Source of the DNA: Microbacterium sp. LWO12-1.2
Lineage (GTDB): Bacteria; Actinomycetota; Actinomycetes; Actinomycetales; Microbacteriaceae
Assembly: GCF_040675875.1 (NCBI RefSeq)
Contig: NZ_JBEGII010000001.1
Span: 2,728,001 to 2,792,000 of the forward strand
Reading direction: 5' to 3'
Length of the DNA: 64,000 nucleotides
This document shows, in pieces, positions 58,010-64,000 of the stretch (positions are counted from its first letter, which is position 1; every line of letters begins with the position of its first letter). The notes under the pieces were generated by a model. That model ran no database searches. It worked only from the letters and a program-made list of their open reading frames with translations, and was not told where the DNA came from. The translations under genes were made by a program, and so were the position numbers.

Positions 58010-59068
58010 CTACCGCACGTCGGATGCCGGCGCACGGCGCGGGTCGGATGCCGGCGCAGGGCGCGGGTCGGACTCCGACACCACCCCTACCTCAGACACC
58101 ACCCCCACCTCGGGCAACGGCTCGACGAACTCCGCCGGTGCAGGTTCGCCGAGCTTCACCACCACGACCCCGGCGAGCACGAGCACTCCACCGAACATCT
58201 GCAGCAGGTCGGGGAGCTGACCGAGCAGCAGCCATCCGAACAGCAGCGCGGCGACGACTTCGGCCAGGGCGATGAACGAGGCCAGGCGGGAGCCCAGCAT
58301 CCGGGTCGAGACGATCCCGAGCATGTAGGCGAGGGCCGTGGCGAGGAGGCCGATGGCGAGCACGGGCACGAACCACGGCACGCTGCCGAAACGGTAGGTG
58401 ATGTCATCCGTGGTCCAGGCGATCGGCAGCACGCCCACCAGCCCGGCGACGGTCAGGCCGATGGCTCCGAACAGCAGCCCACCACCGGCGAGCGCGAGGG
58501 GCGGGAGCCCGGTGTCGGCCTTGGCCGAGAGGATGAAGTAGGTCGCCGCTCCGACCATCGCGCCGAGCGCCCAGAGGATGCCGGCGCCGTTCACGGTCGC
58601 CCCGGTGAGGATGTCGAGCATCAGCACGAGTCCGACGAAGGCGATCACGGCGCCCAGGATGCTGCGGCGACTGGGGCGCTCACCGCGGCGGAGCCACAGC
58701 CAGAGCACGACCGCGATCGGGGCCGTGTACTCGATGAGCAGGGCGATGCCGACGTCCATCACCGCGACCGCCTGGAAATAGCAGAGCTGCGTGGCGGCGA
58801 CGGCGAGGAGTCCGTACGCGGCCATCATGCCGAAGTTGCGGCGGAGCACGCCCCAGCGCCCTCGCAGCGAGAGGATCGCGGGGATCAGCAGCACGAGGGC
58901 CGCGACCCAGATGCGCGCCGTGACAGCGGCACCGGGCGTCCATCCGGCGTCGATGAGCCCGCGGGCCCATCCGCCCGACATCCCGAAGGCGAAGGCGGCG
59001 CCGATCGCGAGCGGCAGCCCGAGGCGCACGCCCCGCACCACACCCGCGTCATTGCTCATCTTGCTCAT
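58010..59068 (-). CDS. EamA family transporter (RhtA-like)
   Basis: 352-residue membrane protein with ten hydrophobic segments arranged as two EamA repeats. Residues AFAFGMSGGWARGLIDAG open repeat 1 and GAATYFILSAKADTGLP opens repeat 2; ALAEVVAALLFGWLLLG near the end matches the family signature. Members export amino acids or other small metabolites. The C-terminal tail (about 315-352) is unusual: EVGVVSEVGVVSES followed by two copies of a DPR-APAS repeat, encoded by short DNA repeats. It is divergent from the CGNR gene. Confidence 0.87.
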   Translation of the reverse strand: MSKMSNDAGVVRGVRLGLPLAIGAAFAFGMSGGWARGLIDAGWTPGAAVTARIWVAALVLLIPAILSLRGRWGVLRRNFGMMAAYGLLAVAATQLCYFQAVAVMDVGIALLIEYTAPIAVVLWLWLRRGERPSRRSILGAVIAFVGLVLMLDILTGATVNGAGILWALGAMVGAATYFILSAKADTGLPPLALAGGGLLFGAIGLTVAGLVGVLPIAWTTDDITYRFGSVPWFVPVLAIGLLATALAYMLGIVSTRMLGSRLASFIALAEVVAALLFGWLLLGQLPDLLQMFGGVLVLAGVVVVKLGEPAPAEFVEPLPEVGVVSEVGVVSESDPRPAPASDPRRAPASDVR

Positions 59069-59107
59069 GACATGTGACGCTACCCGTCACCGATGTAAGA
59101 TGTCAAC

Positions 59108-59644
59108 ATGATCTTCACCGATGACACGGAAGAGGGACTCCGGGCCGCCGTCCGGCTCGTGAACTCCGCCGAGGATCCCGACACGCTCGCCGATCTCGCC
59201 CAGGAGCGCGCGTTCCTGCAGGAGTTCCCGTACACCGGGCGCCTGGACCGTGATGAGGCGGAACTGGCATCCCTGCGCGACCTGCGTCCACGCCTGCGCG
59301 CGATGCTGCTGGCGCCCCGCGACGAGATGGCCGCGCACGTCAACCACGCGCTGGCCACCGCGCACCTCTCTCCCCACCTGGTGCGCCACGGCGACATGGA
59401 CTGGCACCTGCACGCGGTCGACGACGAGCGCCCGCTCTCGGAGCGCGTGCTGATCGAGACGGCGATGGCGCTGATCGACGTCATCCGCACCGATGAGGGA
59501 TCACGCATCTCGGTCTGCGCCGACGACACCTGCGAAGCCCTCGCCCTCGACCTCTCCCGCAACCGCTCCAAGCGCTACTGCTCGACCGCCTGCGCGAACC
59601 GCAACGCCGTCGCCGCCTACCGCGCCCGCCGCGCGGAGGCGTAG
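59108..59644 (+). CDS. CGNR zinc finger/ABATE domain protein
   Basis: 178-residue protein. The C-terminal 45 residues form the CGNR zinc finger: CADDTCEAL then YCSTACANRNAV, supplying four Cys ligands. The N-terminal helical part matches the ABATE stress-response domain. These proteins are probably DNA-binding regulators of stress or degradation genes. A TAAGAT -10 box lies 7 bases before the ATG with no ribosome site, so the message is probably leaderless. The divergent EamA gene starts 39 bases away. Confidence 0.85.
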   Translation: MIFTDDTEEGLRAAVRLVNSAEDPDTLADLAQERAFLQEFPYTGRLDRDEAELASLRDLRPRLRAMLLAPRDEMAAHVNHALATAHLSPHLVRHGDMDWHLHAVDDERPLSERVLIETAMALIDVIRTDEGSRISVCADDTCEALALDLSRNRSKRYCSTACANRNAVAAYRARRAEA

Positions 59645-59652
59645 TCCGGGCG

Positions 59653-60018
59653 TCAGTCCATCGACACGACGCCGTCGAACAGCCCGATGTGGTTGCCGTC
59701 GGGGTCGACGATCACGGCCCAGGCGCTCGTCTCGGTGATGGGCTGCTTCTGCATCGCGACCGAGCCCCCGGCGGCGAGCGCGGCGGCGATCGTGTCGTCG
59801 ATCGAATCGACCTCGACGTAGGAGCGGGGCTGTGTGAAACCCTCGCTCCGCGGCGCGAGACCGCCACCCGAGAGATCGTTGGGGGCGCGCCACATGGGGT
59901 ACCCCTCGAAGCCGGGCGGCTCGGAGATGCTCCAGCCGAACAGCTGACTGTAGAACGCGGTCGCCGCTCCCAGATCGCTCACCGGGATGTCGATGTGGGT
60001 GATGTCTCCGTGCGCCAT
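59653..60018 (-). CDS. VOC family (glyoxalase/bleomycin-resistance fold) protein
   Basis: 121-residue single-module VOC protein. ITHIDIPVSDLGAATAFYSQLFGW is the classic first beta-alpha-beta-beta element, and AVIVDPDGNHIGLF the last, with His and Glu-type metal positions only partly kept. Function ranges from dioxygenase to simple binding, so none is assigned. The ATG at 60018 has an AAAAGGAG site. It converges on the CGNR gene with only 8 bases between the stops. Confidence 0.82.
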   Translation of the reverse strand: MAHGDITHIDIPVSDLGAATAFYSQLFGWSISEPPGFEGYPMWRAPNDLSGGGLAPRSEGFTQPRSYVEVDSIDDTIAAALAAGGSVAMQKQPITETSAWAVIVDPDGNHIGLFDGVVSMD

Positions 60019-60138
60019 GATGCTCCTTTTCGCCGAACCGACGCAGTCAGTATGCGCCGCTACGCCGACACCCGGAACCCCGTCTTCGCGCACCTGCGCA
60101 CTGCGACCTGCACGCATGCGCGATTCAGCCTGGACGAC

Positions 60139-60154
60139 ACCTGTCATAACAGGT
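60139..60154. promoter_or_regulatory. Operator dyad upstream of cupin/FGGY operon
   Basis: ACCTGT-N4-ACAGGT, perfect 6-bp arms. It is followed by a TATGCT -10-like box at 60154-60159 and by a second copy at 60161. Confidence 0.65.
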
Positions 60155-60160
60155 ATGCTC

Positions 60161-60176
60161 ACTTGTTATTACAGGT
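60161..60176. promoter_or_regulatory. Operator dyad, second copy
   Basis: ACTTGT-N4-ACAGGT, one mismatch from the first copy and exactly 22 bases from it, about two helical turns. It lies over the probable transcription start, so bound regulator would block initiation. No regulator gene is adjacent in the window. Confidence 0.62.
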
Positions 60177-60228
60177 TGCCGTCCACCGCAGCCGAGCAAT
60201 GACGCCCACCGCTCACGAGGAGCCCCGT

Positions 60229-60852
60229 ATGCCCGAGTTCCACACCCCGCCGATCTCCCCGATGGCGATCGCCTTCGACGCCGAGAAGCTCACGCTCTCG
60301 CCCGAGGGGCCCACGCTCACACGGCGGATGTCCGACCTCGAAGGCCTCTTCCTCGATGGTGACGCGTGGGCTGCGGCATCCGCCGGCGACAACCCGGTCG
60401 TGTACACCGTGGTCAGCTCCCCCGTGCCCGAGGTCGACCGCGAGCTCCCCCAGTCGATCACCACGATCATGCCGGGCGACACCTCCGGTGAGCTCTGGAT
60501 GACGAAGGGCCACCAGCACCCGAACCACCAGGGCGAGATCTACCTGGCGCTGAAGGGGCGTGGCGGACTGCTCATGTTCGACGGCGAGCGCACCGAATGG
60601 CTCGACATGCTCCCCGGCACCATCGGCTACATCCCGCCGGGCTGGGCGCACCGCTCGATCAACACGGGAGACGAGCCCTACTCGTTCCTCGCCGTCTACC
60701 CCGGAGGGGCTGGTCACGACTACGGCTGGGTGCTCGAACACGGCATGGGGTCCCGCGCCTACCGCGGCACCGATGGTGCCGTCGACCTGCGCCCGTACGC
60801 GACACCCGCCGGCTCACCCTCCGGCACGACGACCTCCGCCCCCACGGCATAG
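60229..60852 (+). CDS. Cupin-type glucose-6-phosphate isomerase family protein
   Basis: 207-residue cupin with the metal motif GHQHPNHQGEIYLALKG (two His, one Glu) and GWAHRSIN (third His) of the archaeal-type phosphoglucose isomerase family (PF06560). The family swaps aldose and ketose phosphates, but members in sugar operons may act on other substrates. The ATG at 60229 is preferred to 60199 because of the GAGGAG site 6 bases before it. It leads a four-gene operon with an FGGY kinase 9 bases downstream. Confidence 0.8.
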   Translation: MPEFHTPPISPMAIAFDAEKLTLSPEGPTLTRRMSDLEGLFLDGDAWAAASAGDNPVVYTVVSSPVPEVDRELPQSITTIMPGDTSGELWMTKGHQHPNHQGEIYLALKGRGGLLMFDGERTEWLDMLPGTIGYIPPGWAHRSINTGDEPYSFLAVYPGGAGHDYGWVLEHGMGSRAYRGTDGAVDLRPYATPAGSPSGTTTSAPTA

Positions 60853-60861
60853 CCTCCGACC

Positions 60862-62352
60862 ATGCTCATCGCGCACGACCTCGGCACGACCGGGAACAAG
60901 GCCTCGCTCCACCACGACGACGGCCGACTGATCGCCTCGGTCACGGTCCCCTACCCCGCCCACTTCGCGGCAGGCGGCATCGCCGAGCAGAACCCCGTCG
61001 ATTGGTGGGAGGCCGTCGTCGCCGCCACCCGCGACCTGCTCGCCCGCACCGACACCGCTCCGTCCGCGGTCGCCGGCCTCGTGGTGAGCGGGCAGATGAT
61101 GGGCGCCGTGCTGCTCGACGCCGACGGCGAGCCCGCGCGCCCGGCGATCATCTGGGCCGACACCCGCGCAGGTGCGCAGCAGCGCGAGCTCGAGGCCGCT
61201 CTCGGCGCCGAGCACGCGTACGGCATCCTCGGCCACCGGCTGAACCCGACGTACTCGGTCGAGAAGATCATGTGGGTGCGCGACAACGAGCCCGATGTCT
61301 GGGCGCGCGTGCGTCGCGTGTGCGTCGCGAAGGACTTCATCGTGCTGCGCCTCACCGGCCGTCTGGCGACCGACCGCTCCGACGCCTCGGGCACGAACGC
61401 CTACGACCAGCGCATCGGCACATGGTCGGACGAGGTGCTGCAGGCCGCGCGCCTCGACCGTGCACTGTTCCCCGAGGTGCTGGAGTCCACCACGATCGCC
61501 GGGACCCTGACGGATGCTGCGGCCGCAGCCCTCGGCCTGCACACCGGTGTGCGCGTGGTGATGGGTGGCGGCGACGGCCCCATCGCCGCCGTGGGCTCCG
61601 GAGTGGTCGCGCCCGAGGACGGCGCCTATGTGTGCCTGGGCACCTCGTCGTGGATCTCGTTCGCCGCCGACCAGCCCCTCCACGACCCCGCGATGCGCAC
61701 CTTCACGTTCGACAACGTAGTGCCGGGCTCGTTCGTCCCGACCGCCACGATGCAGGCCGGCGGAGCATCCGTGCAGTGGATCGCCGAGGCCCTCTCGGCA
61801 GATCCCACCCGACCCGAGACCGGCCGACTCACGGCCGAGGCCTCGGCGGATGTCGACACCGAGGGGCTGTACTTCCTCCCCTATCTGCTCGGCGAGCGCT
61901 CCCCGCTCTGGGACCCCGACGCCCGCGGCGCCTTCGTGGGCCTCGCGCGCCACCACACCAGAGCGCATCTGATGCGCGCGGTCCTGGAGGGCACGGCGTT
62001 CAATCTGCTGACGTGCATCCAGGCGTTCCGCGCGTCGGGCGCCGTGATCGACCGCATCGATGCGGTCGGCGGCGGTGCGCAGAGTGACGTGTACCTCTCG
62101 GTGCTCGCCGACGTCTGGGGCGTTCCGGTGCGTCGACGCACGATCGTGGAGGAGGCCAACAGTCTCGGCGCAGCGGTGACGGGTGCGGTCGGCCTCGGGC
62201 TGGCGGAGTTCTCAGCGGCCCGTGCACTCAGCGATGTCACCGACGAGTTCGTCCCGGATGCCGGGCGCCACGCGGTCTACGCCGCGCGTCACGCCCGGTT
62301 CGCCGACGCCTACACGGCGCTGGCGCCCTGGTTCGCCGGAGGGTCGCGCTGA
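60862..62352 (+). CDS. FGGY family carbohydrate kinase (xylulokinase-like)
   Basis: 496-residue sugar kinase. DLGTTGNKA is the N-terminal phosphate loop, SGQMMGAVLLD and WADTRAG line the sugar site, GGGDGPIAAVGSG is the second phosphate region, and GGGAQSDVYLSVLADVWG is the adenosine motif. The overall pattern is closest to xylulokinase/FGGY-family pentulose kinases, but substrate cannot be fixed by reading. The product would be a ketose phosphate. The 2-hydroxyacid dehydrogenase gene overlaps its stop by one base. Confidence 0.87.
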   Translation: MLIAHDLGTTGNKASLHHDDGRLIASVTVPYPAHFAAGGIAEQNPVDWWEAVVAATRDLLARTDTAPSAVAGLVVSGQMMGAVLLDADGEPARPAIIWADTRAGAQQRELEAALGAEHAYGILGHRLNPTYSVEKIMWVRDNEPDVWARVRRVCVAKDFIVLRLTGRLATDRSDASGTNAYDQRIGTWSDEVLQAARLDRALFPEVLESTTIAGTLTDAAAAALGLHTGVRVVMGGGDGPIAAVGSGVVAPEDGAYVCLGTSSWISFAADQPLHDPAMRTFTFDNVVPGSFVPTATMQAGGASVQWIAEALSADPTRPETGRLTAEASADVDTEGLYFLPYLLGERSPLWDPDARGAFVGLARHHTRAHLMRAVLEGTAFNLLTCIQAFRASGAVIDRIDAVGGGAQSDVYLSVLADVWGVPVRRRTIVEEANSLGAAVTGAVGLGLAEFSAARALSDVTDEFVPDAGRHAVYAARHARFADAYTALAPWFAGGSR

Positions 62353-63305
62353 TGGGTGTCATCCTGGTCACCAGCCGTTCCTTCTCCGACGGCGACCTCG
62401 ACCTGGTCGAGCGCGCCGGCCGCGCCGGTCACCGGATCCTGCGCGGACCCGCCCATCACGACCTCGAAGAACTCCGCTCCCTGCTCCACGGCGCCGACGC
62501 CTGGATCGCGGGCACGGGAGAGGTGACCGAGGCACACCTCTCCGCGGCACCCAAGCTCAAGGTCATCGCCCGCTACGGCGTGGGCACCGAGGCCGTCGAC
62601 CTCGGCGCGGCGCGGCGCCGCGGCATCCCGGTCACCAACACTCCGGGAGCGAATGCGGATGCCGTCGCCGACCACGCCGTCGGCCTCATGCTCTCGATGC
62701 TCCGCTTCATCCCCGACGGCGACCGCCGGGTGCGCGATGGCGACTGGGTCGTGCGCCGCGGGCGCGAGCTCGGCGCGGCGACCGTCGGCATCGTCGGCTT
62801 CGGGCGCATCGGCCAGGGTGTCGCGAAGCGGCTGAGCGGCTTCGGATCCCGCATCGTCGCAGCCGACCCGTACCTGCCGGCCGACCTCATCCGTGCGAAC
62901 GGTGCCGAGCCGGTCGAGCTCGACGAGCTGTTCCGGGTCGCCGACGTCATCACTCTGCACGCCCCCGGCGGCCAGCTGCTCGTGGATGCCGGTCGCCTGG
63001 CCGGCATGCGCCGCGGCACGGTGCTGGTGAACACGGCCCGCGGCGACCTCGTCGAGGAGGCGGCGATCGCCGATGCGCTGCGCGACGGCATCCTCGCGGG
63101 ATTCGCCGCCGACACGCTGTACGGCGACACCGCCGCAGCCCACAGCCCGCTGCTGTCCGCCGACCTCGCGGACCGGGTGATCGTCACGCCGCACCTCGGC
63201 GCGCAGACCACTCAGGCCGTCGACAACATGGGCTCCCTCTCACTCGACGACGTCATCGCCGTGCTCAAGGGCGCGGAGCCCGCCCACCCCGTGACCGCTC
63301 GCTAG
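62352..63305 (+). CDS. D-isomer-specific 2-hydroxyacid dehydrogenase (phosphoglycerate dehydrogenase-like)
   Basis: 317-residue enzyme. The Rossmann motif is GIVGFGRIGQGVAKR; catalytic Arg lies in NTARGDLV, the Glu follows about 25-30 residues later and the catalytic His is in TPHLGAQT. It interconverts a 2-hydroxy acid and 2-keto acid with NAD(P). No ACT domain is present, so it is not the regulated serine-biosynthesis type. Operon position next to a sugar kinase points to a sugar-acid substrate. Confidence 0.87.
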   Translation: MGVILVTSRSFSDGDLDLVERAGRAGHRILRGPAHHDLEELRSLLHGADAWIAGTGEVTEAHLSAAPKLKVIARYGVGTEAVDLGAARRRGIPVTNTPGANADAVADHAVGLMLSMLRFIPDGDRRVRDGDWVVRRGRELGAATVGIVGFGRIGQGVAKRLSGFGSRIVAADPYLPADLIRANGAEPVELDELFRVADVITLHAPGGQLLVDAGRLAGMRRGTVLVNTARGDLVEEAAIADALRDGILAGFAADTLYGDTAAAHSPLLSADLADRVIVTPHLGAQTTQAVDNMGSLSLDDVIAVLKGAEPAHPVTAR

Positions 63306-63313
63306 GAGTCCCG

Positions 63314-64000
63314 ATGTCCTCTTCCCTCACCACCGACGCGCCCCCGGCGCCGGATGCCGCGACCGCCGACTACATGGGCTTCGTCGGCGTCAGCACCGGC
63401 TCCTCGTCGATCATGCAGGTGTTTCCGCGCTGGGCAGAGGTCCTGGGCCTCCCCACCCGCAACCTCGTCGGACACGATCTGCCGATGGACGCGACCCCGG
63501 CGCAGTACATCGCGATGGTCGAGCAGATCCGCGACGACCCCCGTCACCGCGGCGCCCTGGTCACCACGCACAAGATGAACGTGTACGCCGCGGCATCCGG
63601 CCTGTTCGACGAGCTCGACCCGTTCGCGGTGTCGTGCAGCGAGATCTCCAGCATCTCCAAGCGCGGCGACCGGCTGATCGGCCGCGCCAAGGATCCGCTC
63701 ACGGTCGACCTCGCCCTGAACGACTTCCTGCCCGCCGACCACTTCGCCCGCACCGGAGCGGAGGTCGTCATTCTCGGCGCCGGCGGCTCGGGCACAGCGC
63801 TGAGCTGGGCCCTCGCCGAGCGGGCGGATGCCCCGTCGAAGGTCACCGTCACGGCCCGCGACGACGAGAAGCTCGCGCACCTCCGTGAGGTCCACGCGCA
63901 GCACGGCACCGCCGAGGGGCTGATCGCCTACGTCCGCACCGACACCCCGGAGCACACAGCCGCCCTCGTTGCCGCGGCGCCGACCGGCTCGCTGATCGTC
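63314..64000 (+). CDS. Shikimate dehydrogenase-like protein (3' truncated)
   Basis: 229 codons are visible before the window ends. The N-terminal substrate-binding domain has STGSSSI and ALVTTHKMNV, where the Lys matches the catalytic Lys of shikimate dehydrogenase (VT-x-x-x-K-x-x). The NADP-binding domain begins with VVILGAGGSGTALSW. It follows the 2-hydroxyacid dehydrogenase gene by 8 bases with a GGAG site. Aroma-pathway AroE is possible, but the sugar-kinase operon suggests a quinate/shikimate-like or sugar-acid dehydrogenase instead. Confidence 0.82.
   Translation, partial: MSSSLTTDAPPAPDAATADYMGFVGVSTGSSSIMQVFPRWAEVLGLPTRNLVGHDLPMDATPAQYIAMVEQIRDDPRHRGALVTTHKMNVYAAASGLFDELDPFAVSCSEISSISKRGDRLIGRAKDPLTVDLALNDFLPADHFARTGAEVVILGAGGSGTALSWALAERADAPSKVTVTARDDEKLAHLREVHAQHGTAEGLIAYVRTDTPEHTAALVAAAPTGSLIV

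Noticed and set aside
57727..58035. Small reading frames of 86-102 codons in the gap beside the GntR gene
   Set aside because: They overlap the GntR operators and direct repeats, lack ribosome sites and have frame-shadow composition.

Overview
The window is high-GC DNA packed with genes, using frequent ATGA/GTGA 4-base overlaps, GTG starts and GGAG-type ribosome sites. Gene content (ABC importers with lipoprotein binding proteins, LacI and GntR/FCD regulators, GH43/GH30/GH51 enzymes, LAxTG-type sorting tails, CGNR zinc finger, alditol oxidase) points to an actinobacterium, most likely Microbacteriaceae such as Microbacterium. This is inferred from style and gene families; there is no rRNA to settle it. 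I see no tRNA, rRNA, CRISPR array, transposase or phage gene.

Layout. 1-3953: end of a sugar ABC importer operon (binding protein, two permeases) with an enolase-superfamily sugar-acid dehydratase, then an SDR-type epimerase/dehydrogenase (3980-4825). 4910-5861: a small membrane protein and a ClbS/DfsB-family protein. 5983-13539 (minus): a galactofuranose/arabinose-type importer (ytfQ-ytfR-ytfT-yjfF), a second, orphan ATPase and a LacI regulator. 13666-31223: a saccharolytic island with four very large secreted proteins (double GH43, GH30, GH43, GH43), another LacI regulator, and a three-gene WxL-like/DUF916-like/small LPxTG-like surface operon. 31672-42790 (minus): sortase-type GH43-CBM protein, alditol oxidase, GH5-like and GH51 intracellular glycosidases and a MalFG-type importer. 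42953-48005 (minus): a four-gene translationally coupled operon (TIM-barrel enzyme, DhaK-DhaL kinase, RpiB-like isomerase, 3-hydroxyacyl-CoA-dehydrogenase-like enzyme) with a GntR regulator, probably for a tetrulose. 48123-53059: LacI regulator, then a secreted double-esterase fused to a WxL-like domain with its own DUF916-like partner. 53406-57730: methylcitrate cycle (prpC, prpB, prpD, GntR). 57731-60018: EamA transporter, CGNR protein, VOC protein. 60229-64000: cupin-type isomerase, FGGY kinase, 2-hydroxyacid dehydrogenase and truncated shikimate-dehydrogenase-like gene.

How it fits together. The secreted GH43 and GH30 enzymes would cut plant arabinan and type II arabinogalactan outside the cell. 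The released arabinose, galactose or oligosaccharides would enter through the YtfQ-type and MalFG-type importers, and oligosaccharides would be finished by cytoplasmic GH51 and GH5-like enzymes. Three families of palindromic operators tie the pieces into regulons: TGTTACCGGTAACA-like (importer, LacI and GH43 genes), TGTTGACGTCAACA-like (GH30) and TTACAACGTTGTAA-like (MalFG/GH51/GH5 operon and the esterase operon).

Most notable are an actinobacterial WxL-like surface system present twice (once with an esterase as cargo), a Cys-bracketed C-terminal module shared by four giant glycosidases, and a tandem esterase whose first half has lost its catalytic residues. All functions are assigned by reading motifs; no database search was run.
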